Source of the DNA: Cupriavidus nantongensis
GTDB lineage: Bacteria; Pseudomonadota; Gammaproteobacteria; Burkholderiales; Burkholderiaceae
Reading direction: 5' to 3'
Assembly (NCBI RefSeq): GCF_001598055.1
Contig: NZ_CP014845.1
Coordinates: 2,108,001 to 2,172,000 of the forward strand
DNA: 64,000 bases
In this document: positions 20,073 to 30,300 of the stretch, piece after piece
Numbering within the stretch: the stretch's first letter is position 1
Layout: every line of letters begins with the position of its first letter
Made by a program: the position numbers and the translations under genes
Notes under the pieces: generated by a model
What the model was told of the DNA's origin: nothing
The model's input: only the letters and a program-made list of their open reading frames with translations
Databases searched by the model: none

Positions 20073-22856
20073 TTACTTGGCGGTCGTGTCGACGATACCG
20101 AGCAAGTGAGCGCGCTTGACAGCGTGAGCGCGATTACCGGCGTCAAGCTTCGCGAAGATGTTCTTGACGTGCCACTTCACAGTTCCTGCGCCGATATCGA
20201 GGGCGAAGGCGATCTCCTTGTTGGACATGTTCGCCGCCATCAGCCCCAAAATCTCACGCTCCTTAGACGTCAGCAGAGCGTCGGCATAGGCCCCACTGCG
20301 CTTTGCCGTTTTGTCGACTTCCTTTTTGAGGGGCTGCTCGGAGACGGGGTGCTCGGGCGCAGAAAGCGCGTGGAGCAAATCGCTCACACGAAAGTCGGTC
20401 TGCTGGGAAATTTCTCTGAGACCAATCAACGCATCCGGATGAGTCTCCAACAGCGTGCGGACCATGCCGCTGGCTCTCGCCAAGCTCAGCGACTCCCGGA
20501 ACAGATCCGACACATCGATTTTCGTACTATGTTGCAGGGCGACCGCACGCAACAATCTAATCTCGACGCTGTCGCGTCCGAGCCCCATCAGGTCAGCGCA
20601 TCTGGCTGCACTTGTCAGATGCTCGACCGCTTGCGTCCACTCGCGCAACATCAGCGCTTGATAGGCGAAAGCCCGACGCTCGTGGAGCGTGACCCATGGT
20701 TCGATTGCCGGGCGATTCGCGACGTGCGGCCCTTGGCAAATGGCCTCGAGCTTCCGACTTAATCTTGCGACCGTTTCTGGACGACATGCCCGAGTATGCA
20801 GCCGGATCTGCTCGCAGAGGCCGGAGATCTGCAGCCGCGGCATGCTACGCGCTTCGCCCAAAACGATCATTGAATCCAGGTATTCAAGCGCACGAGGTTC
20901 CTGTCCGGCATTCACGGCAAGCCGTGCCAGGGCGAGATAGGCGAGCATGATCGCTTCCGGAACCCCTGCCCGCTCTATGACGTCAAGTCGGTAAGAAAGA
21001 ATGGCTTGCGGTTCCTGCGCGCCGCCCATCTCCCACAGCGTTGCGGCAAGGACGGCTGCCATCATGCATGCAATCGGATTACGGCGGCCCATATCCTGCT
21101 CGCAACGCGTGAGAGCCGCGCGCAGATGTTGCTCAGCCATGCGAAACTGACCTTCCCATAAGTACGCCAATCCGACCCCGAACGCCGCGAACCCGCTCGA
21201 ATAGTCTTCAGCGTCGCTGGATACCGATTTTGCGACCTGGGTCCACATGTGCCGCGCCTTGCCGATCTCGTATTGCTGGAAGCTCAGCGAGCCGAGTACG
21301 TTCTTGAAAATGCGCTCGGTTTTCTCGTCAAGCTCCGGTGGAGCCTGGACGATCCACGGATCGATCGATTGCCGAAAGCGTTCTGGTTGATCGTCGAAGT
21401 TGGCGGCCACGGCGGAGATGAGCGTCGCCTCGAATCGTTGCCCACCATCGCCCCCGCGCTCCGACACGATGTAATCGATGATCCGCTCGGCTTCGCCTCG
21501 CCTGTTGGTCACCGCGAGGCACCACGCCGCGGCCGTCCACAAGGATTGTCGCCGCTTAAGCTCCCCCGCCGGAAGCCTGTCGATCCATTTCAGGACCTCC
21601 GATATGTTCCCGCGGTACCCGATCTGATAGAGCGTTCGTTCAGCCAGCGCATATGCCTCGTCGTCCTGCCCTGCGAGTAATGCGTGCCGCGCCGCTTCCT
21701 CATATAACTGATGCTCGCCCAACCACTTGCAAGCTTGTTCGGAAATGCGGCGTCGCTCCTCGGCCGACAGCGAATCGAACCGTGTCAGGAGAAAGTCGCG
21801 TGCGAGACCATGCATACGCATCCACTGCGAACCTTCCGCACGAAGGAACACTGGGGTATCCCGCTCCAGACGCCCTAGCAGATCGGCCACGTCGTAGGCC
21901 GAAAACACGGCTGCACAGAGCGCGGGGTGAATCAAGTCGAAGATCGAAATTCGCGTCAGGAATCCGCACAAATCCGGCGCGAGCCTGTCGATAAGATTTT
22001 CGACGAAGTACCGCTGGATATCTCCGGCGCGAGCGGATATGCCACGGATTGCGGCCTGTACGTCGAGACTCTTTCTCAGCGTGGCGATGACGAGTTGGAG
22101 GCCGAGCGGCCATCCCTCAGTCTGCTCATGTAGTCGCCCCGCCCCCTCGATGCTGACCTTGTCGCCGAAGTGTTTGGCGATGACGGAGATTGTTTCGTCG
22201 TAGGTGAACGACAAGTCGCCACTGGAAATGCGGGCAACAATGTTCTGGTCGGCGATTTCCGGAATATCCAACACAGTACCCGACCGTGAACTCACGATGA
22301 CCTGGAAATTGGCGGGTGCATTGCGAATCAGGTAGCCCAACGCCTCGTGTAGCCGATCGCCGCGAGCCCGCTCAACGTTGTCGATGATGGCAACGACGTC
22401 GAAAGGAAGATTGGAAATCTGCGCGAGCAATTCCGTCAGCACCTCGATGCCAGAGTCCTGGCCGCGAAACCCGCTGAGGAATGCAGACTCCCCTCCCCGC
22501 TGGGCTTTCACACTTGCTAGCATACCGCCTATGGCTCGCGCGACACGCAACGCGTCATCGTATTCGTCGGCCGTCAGCCAGACGACAACAGCGCCTCGTG
22601 CCTGAGCACTGCGCCGCCATTGGGTCAGCAATGAAGTCTTTCCGAAACCCGCCGGCGCCTGAACGAAAATTGCCGGCTTGTGCGATACCCCCATACGATC
22701 CAGCGACAGCCGCGCACGCGGAACCAGGACATCGCTCATGCGCGGCGGTGTCGTCTTTAAGACGAGTTGCGGATCGAGTCTCTCAGAGCCCATTCTCGTC
22801 GAGACAGAATCGGATGCGAACATGTAACTTTGCCAAGAGACAACGGCGCTATCCAT
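20073..22856 (-). CDS. Second MalT-like LuxR-family (LAL) regulator
   Basis: About 927 aa, same architecture as the regulator at 10137: Walker A APAGFGKTS near residues 68-76, Walker B-like VVAIIDNVERA, helical repeat region, and LuxR helix-turn-helix at the end (LLTSKEREILGLMAANMSNKEIA...TVKWHVKNIFAKL). It is clearly a divergent paralogue rather than a recent copy. Start 22856 is preferred to the longer frame (23057) because GGGGA lies about 7 bases upstream and the extension overlaps pobA antisense; ATG 22823 or 22793 are alternatives. Its probable targets are the ompW-like gene and/or the acyl-CoA genes. Confidence 0.9.
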   Translation of the reverse strand: MDSAVVSWQSYMFASDSVSTRMGSERLDPQLVLKTTPPRMSDVLVPRARLSLDRMGVSHKPAIFVQAPAGFGKTSLLTQWRRSAQARGAVVVWLTADEYDDALRVARAIGGMLASVKAQRGGESAFLSGFRGQDSGIEVLTELLAQISNLPFDVVAIIDNVERARGDRLHEALGYLIRNAPANFQVIVSSRSGTVLDIPEIADQNIVARISSGDLSFTYDETISVIAKHFGDKVSIEGAGRLHEQTEGWPLGLQLVIATLRKSLDVQAAIRGISARAGDIQRYFVENLIDRLAPDLCGFLTRISIFDLIHPALCAAVFSAYDVADLLGRLERDTPVFLRAEGSQWMRMHGLARDFLLTRFDSLSAEERRRISEQACKWLGEHQLYEEAARHALLAGQDDEAYALAERTLYQIGYRGNISEVLKWIDRLPAGELKRRQSLWTAAAWCLAVTNRRGEAERIIDYIVSERGGDGGQRFEATLISAVAANFDDQPERFRQSIDPWIVQAPPELDEKTERIFKNVLGSLSFQQYEIGKARHMWTQVAKSVSSDAEDYSSGFAAFGVGLAYLWEGQFRMAEQHLRAALTRCEQDMGRRNPIACMMAAVLAATLWEMGGAQEPQAILSYRLDVIERAGVPEAIMLAYLALARLAVNAGQEPRALEYLDSMIVLGEARSMPRLQISGLCEQIRLHTRACRPETVARLSRKLEAICQGPHVANRPAIEPWVTLHERRAFAYQALMLREWTQAVEHLTSAARCADLMGLGRDSVEIRLLRAVALQHSTKIDVSDLFRESLSLARASGMVRTLLETHPDALIGLREISQQTDFRVSDLLHALSAPEHPVSEQPLKKEVDKTAKRSGAYADALLTSKEREILGLMAANMSNKEIAFALDIGAGTVKWHVKNIFAKLDAGNRAHAVKRAHLLGIVDTTAK

Positions 22857-22902
22857 TGGAACATCCCCGTATATCGGACTCCTGCCCTCTCCCCCGTCCC
22901 TC

Positions 22903-22916
22903 TCACATAAATGTGA
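22903..22916. promoter_or_regulatory. Palindrome upstream of second LAL regulator
   Basis: TCACAT-aa-ATGTGA is a 6+6 inverted repeat, 47 bp upstream of the probable start of the LAL gene and 32 bp past the pobA stop. The position suits an operator in the LAL promoter. The half-site resembles CRP-type TGTGA, but the arrangement is not the classical one. Confidence 0.4.
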
Positions 22917-22947
22917 AAGGGCAGACAACACTCGCGGTTTTGGCCGT

Positions 22948-25153
<2,206 letters not shown>

Positions 25154-25162
25154 TTGCTCAGG

Positions 25163-25396
25163 CTAGCTTATCCATCTCGGCGAAGACCTCTTCGGCCATG
25201 TGGAACGCCGAATTCGCCGAACCTGAACCCACGAAGTGGACAGGACAATTTGAGCGTCTGGATACGGTGCCAGAGTCTCTTCAAGGATCGGGGCCCACAT
25301 GAATAGTGTTCCTGTCGCGCGAAGCTCGGGACGGCCTTTCACCAAGTAAGCGGCGTCCGGATGCAACACACCGTCGTAGTCCAAAAACACAATCAT
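25163..25396 (-). pseudogene. Truncated HAD-domain phosphatase-like gene
   Basis: From ATG 25396 the frame reads MIVFLDYDGVLHPDAAYL, then FMWAPILEETLAPYPDAQIV, then LSTSW, the start of a small HAD-type protein with the catalytic DYDGV motif. Intact relatives run to about 150-170 aa, but here resemblance ends after LSTSWV and the frame closes after an arginine-rich tail (77 aa). In another minus frame, 25157-25210 reads AFHMAEEVFAEMDKLA then a stop, possibly the tail of a different lost gene. A deletion probably joined the two. Confidence 0.65.
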
Positions 25397-25576
25397 CGCC
25401 GCCCGGGCTTTCTCTGACACGGAGTCGCGCAGGCCTTGGTTCCTCTGCGGGGCTGATTTAAGGCAAGTCCTTCTCTCTGGCGCCCGCAATCCCACCCGTC
25501 GGCGCCACCTTAAGTTTTCTTCAGCACCGTTTTGGTTCGCCGCCACGGCTTCTCGCCCAGCGCTGATTACGTCTCT

Positions 25577-25633
25577 TTGTAAGAACTTAATTCGCTTGTA
25601 AGAACTTAATTTGCTTGTAAGGACTTAATTAGC
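25577..25633. repeat. Three 19-bp direct repeats upstream of ArsR-type gene
   Basis: TTGTAAGAACTTAATTCGC (25577), TTGTAAGAACTTAATTTGC (25596) and TTGTAAGGACTTAATTAGC (25615) follow head to tail with a 19-bp period and only a few changes. They are strikingly AT-rich in a GC-rich setting and end 64 bp before the ArsR-type start. A TATACT (25661-25666) lies between and may be a -10 box. They are most likely binding sites for the downstream regulator. Confidence 0.75.
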
Positions 25634-25697
25634 ACCGCTCACCTCGCCCCTGCGTAGCCCTATACTCCGCATCAAACCCTTCACCCCACCCCAAACC

Positions 25698-26387
25698 ATG
25701 GATTACACCCCCGGCATCAGCCACCTCGCCAGCCTGCTCGCCGACCCCGGCCGTGCCGCCATGCTGTGGGCGCTGATGGATGGCAGCGCCCGGCCCGCCG
25801 GCGAGCTGGCGTTGATTGCCGGCCTGTCGGCGTCTTCGACCAGCGGGCATCTGGCGCGCTTGTCCGAAGGCGGCCTGCTGGTGGCGGAGACGCGCGGGCG
25901 CAACCGCTACTACCGGCTGGCGGCGCCGGAGATCGGCGTGGCGATCGAGGCGCTGGCGTCGGCGTCGCTGGCGAGCCAGCCGCCGCGGCTGCGGGCGGTG
26001 CCGGTGTCGCGCACGGCGCCGCCGGCGCTGCGCCAGGCGCGCACCTGCTATGACCATCTGGCGGGCGAGCTGGCGGTGGGGCTGTTCGAGCGCATGACGC
26101 AGGCGCGCTGGCTGGTGCTGGACGGGCCGCGGGTCGAGCTCGGCGGCGACGGCGCGCAGGCGCTGGCGCGGCTGGGCGTGGATGTGGACGCGGCGCGCCG
26201 CAAGCGGCGGCAGTTTGCCTGCACCTGTCCGGACTGGAGCGAGCGCAAGCCACACCTGGGCGGCGCGCTGGGCGCGGCGCTGCTGGGCAGCCTGCTGGCG
26301 CGCGGCTGGGTCGAGCCGACGCGCACCTCGCGCGCGCTGCGCGTGACACCGGCGGGCCAACGCGAGATCATCCGCATCGCGGCCTAG
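25698..26387 (+). CDS. ArsR-type winged-helix transcriptional regulator
   Basis: 229 aa. The N-terminal winged helix has the ArsR pattern: LADPGRAAMLWALMDGSARP, AGELALIAGLSASSTSGHLA, RLSEGGLLVAE, RGRNRYYRLA. The C-terminal half is longer than in metal-sensing ArsR proteins and has a second wing-like segment with CTCPDWSERKPHLGGALGAAL. No classical metal-binding cysteine pair is placed in the recognition helix; the CTC motif near residue 175 could bind a ligand or metal. The three 19-bp repeats upstream suggest autoregulation. The acidic protein gene 26 bp downstream is probably co-transcribed. Confidence 0.85.
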   Translation: MDYTPGISHLASLLADPGRAAMLWALMDGSARPAGELALIAGLSASSTSGHLARLSEGGLLVAETRGRNRYYRLAAPEIGVAIEALASASLASQPPRLRAVPVSRTAPPALRQARTCYDHLAGELAVGLFERMTQARWLVLDGPRVELGGDGAQALARLGVDVDAARRKRRQFACTCPDWSERKPHLGGALGAALLGSLLARGWVEPTRTSRALRVTPAGQREIIRIAA

Positions 26388-26413
26388 CGCGCCGCGGCAA
26401 CAGGAGAAAAAAC

Positions 26414-26920
26414 ATGGCCACACCGCTGGACGACGACACGCAGGACGCGATCGCGCGTTTCTTCGCCCTGATCAACCTTGGCGACAGCGCCCAGACCTCG
26501 GCCCAGATGGCGATGTTCGAGGATGCCCTGCTCGATGCCGAGGACGACGACACCGAGGGACCGGAACTGCTGTGGGTGATCCGCGAGGTCATCGACTGGC
26601 AGTCCGGGTTCTTTGTCGACTGGAAGGACGCGCAGTCCTTTATCGGCTGCCTGACCCAGCTGTGCGAGCGCATGGACCTGGAGCTAGACTGGGGCACCGA
26701 CGACCCCGAGGACGAAGCCTTCCTGGAGAGCACCAGCGTGCCGGAACTGATGGAGCTGGCGCACAACCAGCTGCGCGTGGCCGGCTATACGCTGTGGAAC
26801 TGGGATACCGGCGGCGACGCCTACGCCGGCTGGATCACGCGCAGCGAGGATGATGAAGAAATGCTGGACCTGGCCGAGATCCTGCGCTTCGAGGTGCGGC
26901 CCGCCGATCAGCCTTACTGA
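26414..26920 (+). CDS. Small acidic protein of unknown function
   Basis: 168 aa, very acidic (runs such as DAEDDDTEGPE and SEDDEEMLDLAE), with no signal peptide or membrane helix. Tryptophans are clustered (LLWVIREVIDWQSGFFVDW; YTLWNWDTGGDAYAGW). The AGGAG before ATG 26414 is good. I do not recognise the family with confidence; similar conserved acidic cytosolic proteins are annotated only as domains of unknown function. It follows the ArsR-type gene closely, and the pair may act together. Confidence 0.8.
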   Translation: MATPLDDDTQDAIARFFALINLGDSAQTSAQMAMFEDALLDAEDDDTEGPELLWVIREVIDWQSGFFVDWKDAQSFIGCLTQLCERMDLELDWGTDDPEDEAFLESTSVPELMELAHNQLRVAGYTLWNWDTGGDAYAGWITRSEDDEEMLDLAEILRFEVRPADQPY

Positions 26921-26925
26921 ACGCC

Positions 26926-26956
26926 GGCCGGCGCGGGCACCACGCCCGCACCGGCC
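26926..26956. terminator. Hairpin between convergent genes
   Basis: GGCCGGCGCGGGC (26926-26938) and GCCCGCACCGGCC (26944-26956) pair at 12 of 13 positions around the loop ACCAC. It lies 6 bp after the acidic-protein stop and 12 bp before the end of the convergent alcohol dehydrogenase. No T-run follows, so it may act as a bidirectional or Rho-assisted stop. Confidence 0.55.
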
Positions 26957-26967
26957 GCGCCGTGCGC

Positions 26968-28053
26968 CTAGTCGAACAGGATCACCGAGCGCGCCAGTTC
27001 GCCGCGGCGCAGTTCGTCGAAGGCATCGTTGATGCGTTCCAGCGGCAGCCGCTGCGCGATCAGCTCGTCCAGGTGCAGGCGGCCGGCCATGTAGAAATCC
27101 ACCATGCGCGGCATGTCCACCGGGAAGCGGTTGGAGCCCATCAGCGAGCCCTGGATGCGTTTCTCGCCGAGGAAGTCGCTGCCTTTCAGCTCGATCTTGA
27201 CGCCGGGCGCGATCATGCCGATGACCGTGGCAGTGCCGCCGCGGCGCAGCATGGCAAAGGCCTGCTCGGTGGTTTCCTTCAGGCCGATGGCCTCGAAGGC
27301 ATGGTGCACGCCGCCGCCGGTAAGCGTGCGCACGGCGTCCAGCACGTTGCCCTCGCTGGCGTCGATCACGTCGGTCGCGCCGAACTTGCGGGCGAGCTCG
27401 AGCTTGCCGGGCACCCGGTCGATGGCGATGATGCGGCCCGCACCGGCGATGGCGGCGCTGTTGACCGTGGCCAGGCCGATGCCGCCGCAGCCGATCACGG
27501 CGACGGTCTCGCCCGGCTGCACCCTGGCGGTATGGATCACCGCGCCCATGCCGGTGGTGACCGCGCAGCCGATCAGCGCGGCACGGTCCAGCGGCATGTC
27601 GCGCCGGATCGCCACCAGCGCGTGCTCATGGATCAGCATCTGCTCGGCGAAGGCCGACAGGTTCAGGAACTGGTGCATGGCGTTGCCATGGGCGGCCTGC
27701 AGGCGCGGCGCCTCGTCTTCGCGGCGGCGGGTATCGGGCTCGGTGCACAGCGACAGGTGGCCGGTCAGGCAATGCTCGCAATGGCCGCAGTAGGCCGACA
27801 GGCAGGTGATCACGTGGTCGCCGGGCTTGACGGTGCGGACTTCGGAGCCGACCTGCTCGACCACGCCCGCGGCCTCGTGACCCGGGATGGTAGGAACGGG
27901 ATGCGGGTAGGCGCCGTCGACGAAGTGCAGGTCCGAGTGGCACACGCCGACGGCGGCGGTGCGCACCAGCACTTCGCGCGGTCCGGGCTTGCCGATGGCC
28001 ACGTCTTCGATCACCAGCGGCGTCCTGGGTTGATGCAGCACTGCAGCTTTCAT
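26968..28053 (-). CDS. Zinc-dependent alcohol dehydrogenase, MDR family
   Basis: 361-aa medium-chain dehydrogenase. The catalytic zinc site GVCHSDLHFVDG and PGHEAAGVVE, the structural zinc lobe CGHCEHCLTGHLSLC, and the nucleotide fold VIGCGGIGLATVNSA followed by an acidic residue (IAIDRV), which favours NAD+, are all visible. The lobe and the ITCLSAYCGHC stretch put it near class III-like enzymes acting on aldehyde adducts or larger alcohols. It has a strong ribosome-binding site (GGAGG) and is transcribed alone. The physiological alcohol is not predictable. Confidence 0.9.
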   Translation of the reverse strand: MKAAVLHQPRTPLVIEDVAIGKPGPREVLVRTAAVGVCHSDLHFVDGAYPHPVPTIPGHEAAGVVEQVGSEVRTVKPGDHVITCLSAYCGHCEHCLTGHLSLCTEPDTRRREDEAPRLQAAHGNAMHQFLNLSAFAEQMLIHEHALVAIRRDMPLDRAALIGCAVTTGMGAVIHTARVQPGETVAVIGCGGIGLATVNSAAIAGAGRIIAIDRVPGKLELARKFGATDVIDASEGNVLDAVRTLTGGGVHHAFEAIGLKETTEQAFAMLRRGGTATVIGMIAPGVKIELKGSDFLGEKRIQGSLMGSNRFPVDMPRMVDFYMAGRLHLDELIAQRLPLERINDAFDELRRGELARSVILFD

Positions 28054-28142
28054 GGAATTCCTCCGGAGGGGAGCTACGGTGCCGGAAAAAATACCCCCAA
28101 ACCGAGGTTCAGGAAAGCCGCGGGCTGCCTACCGCGCCCGTT

Positions 28143-29819
28143 TTAAAGCTTCTCCTTGATCGGCAGCACGCGCAGCACGCCGATTCCCAGATGTTGCAGC
28201 GGGCCCATGCCGGGCTCGCGGTCGTAGACCACCAGCTGCCCCTGCTCGCGCGTGGTCCAGGTCAGGCGCGGGTTGCTGCCGTCGCCATCGGTCTGCAGCC
28301 CGACGCGGTAAGCCATGTCGAGCAGGCCGTCTTCGGTGGACCGGGTCATGCGCTCGGCCAGCGTCGGGCTGTCGAGCACCACGCCCATCTCGGTATTCAG
28401 CTTGGCCGAGCGCGGATCCATGTTGAGCGAGCCGATAAAGACCAGGCGCCGGTCGACGATGTAGTTCTTGGCGTGCAGGCTGGCCCGGCTGGACGACAGC
28501 CACGCGCGCGAGCGCGAGCCGCGCGCGGCCTTGCCGCGGTTGGCCAGTTCGGCATAGGCACTGGGCTTGAGCTCGTACAGCTCGATGCCGGCAGCCACCA
28601 GCGCCTGGCGGTGCGGCGCGTAGCCCGCGTGTACCGGGCTGACGTCGGTGGCTGCGAACGAGTTGGTCAGGATGCGCACGCGGATGCCGCGCCGCGCCAG
28701 CGCGATCAGCCAGGCTTCGCCGTCGTCGTCGGGCACGAAGTAGGGCGAGATCAGCAGCACCTCTTTCTGCGCGCTGCTGATCATCTTCTCCAGCCGGGCG
28801 GTGGCGTGGCCCGGGTCGTCGTGGGTCTGGTGGGTGATCTTGGCCGCCTTGTCGGACACCACCACGGCCTTGCCGTAGTAGCCAGGCATATGGCCGCTCT
28901 CGATCCCCCTGGCCAGGCCCGAGTCCAGCAGCTCCTGCACGTAGGGGCTGGCCACGGCCTGGTCGCCGCGCGCCTCCAGCCGCTTGCGCAGGCTGCGCAT
29001 TTCCACCGGCGCTTCCTTGCCGGCGGGGATCAGCGCCACCACGGGATAGGAAGACGCGTCGTTCCAGTATTCGTCGAACACCGCGGACACCTGCGGCACC
29101 GCCGGCCCGGCCACCAGCACGTCGAGGTCGCTGAAGTCCATGTCGGTGCGCGCCGAGAAATACGCGTCGCCGACATTGCGCCCGCCCAGCAGCGTGATCT
29201 GGTTGTCCACCGTCATCGTCTTGTTGTGCATGCGCCGGTCCAGCCGGTTGAAGCTCACCAGCAGTTCCAGCCAGCGCAAGCTGCGGTTGGCAAACGGGTT
29301 GAACAGCCGCACTTCGATATTGGGATGCGAATCGATCGCCGACAGCACCTTGTCGAGGCCGCCGGTATGCAGGTCGTCGAGCAGCATGCGCACGCGCACG
29401 CCGCGGTCGGCCGCGTCCAGGATGTCGCCCAGCACGGCCGCGCCGGTGCCGGTGGGCTCGAAGATATAGGTCTGCAGGTCCAGGCTGCGCTGCGCCGCAC
29501 GGGCCATCGCCAGCCGCGCGGCCAGCGCATCGGGTCCGGACTGCAGCGGGTAGAACAGCGACTCGCCCGGGCGCTTGGCCAGTCGCGGCGCCAGCACCTT
29601 GCCGAGCGGTGTGTCACTGGTGTTGGCCGGTGCGGTCGACGGGGTGCGCTCCGCCTGTGCCGGCAGGCTGGCGCAGCCGCCCAGCACCGCGGTGCCGATC
29701 AGGCCGGCCAGCGCGATCGCGGCCAGGCGGGTCGCGCGCCGGCACCAGCCGGCGCCGGCACGCGCCGCGGCGACCGGCCGCCGGGCGTCGAACGGAACAT
29801 GGCTGTGCGTCTGGAACAT
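28143..29819 (-). CDS. Phospholipase D-family lipoprotein, cardiolipin synthase C-like
   Basis: 558 aa with two HxKxxxxD motifs, HNKTMTVDN near residue 195 and HAKNYIVDR near 448, which form one active site in the PLD superfamily. The N-terminus has a hydrophobic stretch ending in the lipobox LGGC (Cys49), predicting a membrane-anchored lipoprotein. The architecture and length resemble YmdC/ClsC-type enzymes that make cardiolipin from phosphatidylglycerol and another phospholipid; phospholipase activity is the alternative. ATG 29819 has AGGGAG upstream. It appears monocistronic. Confidence 0.88.
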   Translation of the reverse strand: MFQTHSHVPFDARRPVAAARAGAGWCRRATRLAAIALAGLIGTAVLGGCASLPAQAERTPSTAPANTSDTPLGKVLAPRLAKRPGESLFYPLQSGPDALAARLAMARAAQRSLDLQTYIFEPTGTGAAVLGDILDAADRGVRVRMLLDDLHTGGLDKVLSAIDSHPNIEVRLFNPFANRSLRWLELLVSFNRLDRRMHNKTMTVDNQITLLGGRNVGDAYFSARTDMDFSDLDVLVAGPAVPQVSAVFDEYWNDASSYPVVALIPAGKEAPVEMRSLRKRLEARGDQAVASPYVQELLDSGLARGIESGHMPGYYGKAVVVSDKAAKITHQTHDDPGHATARLEKMISSAQKEVLLISPYFVPDDDGEAWLIALARRGIRVRILTNSFAATDVSPVHAGYAPHRQALVAAGIELYELKPSAYAELANRGKAARGSRSRAWLSSSRASLHAKNYIVDRRLVFIGSLNMDPRSAKLNTEMGVVLDSPTLAERMTRSTEDGLLDMAYRVGLQTDGDGSNPRLTWTTREQGQLVVYDREPGMGPLQHLGIGVLRVLPIKEKL

Positions 29820-30300
29820 CCGTCAGTCTCCCTGCGCCGGTGAATGAAGGAACGGGGATGGGGCGATGGGCTGATGGGCCGGGTCCTCGCACCGGCCGGC
29901 GTGCAGCGCCTGCTACCTCGCAAGATATACCCCGCGCGCCGGCCCCGGCAGCGGTGCCATTCCTGTCCGCGCCGGGAGTTTGTCCTACACCGCAACGTGG
30001 GCGTCGGGCGGGCCGGGCGCGGGACGACATCCGGCGGCGAGTGCGGCACTTGACGCAGGGCGCCCGTGCCGGGCAGGCGGCAGCGGCTTTCCCTGCACAG
30101 CGATTTCTCTTATGATGCCGCCCAATATACCGGCCGGTAGCACCGGGAGGAGGCCCTGCGGCATGTGTCGCCGCCCGCGCGGCTGGCGGCTTGGCGCAGC
30201 TTGCGGCCGCCCGGCGATGCCGGCATAGTTGCGCGCCTTAGCGCCCCTTTGCGTCCCTTCGTGGCTTGTCCCGCACGGCGCGCGCCCAGATCGGATTCCG
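29820..30300. other. Divergent intergenic region, no gene recognised
   Basis: About 480 bp between the PLD-family gene and the permease, which are transcribed apart, so both promoters should be here. The frames on either strand are GC-rich shadows without family features. No repeat or RNA gene was seen. Confidence 0.5.
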
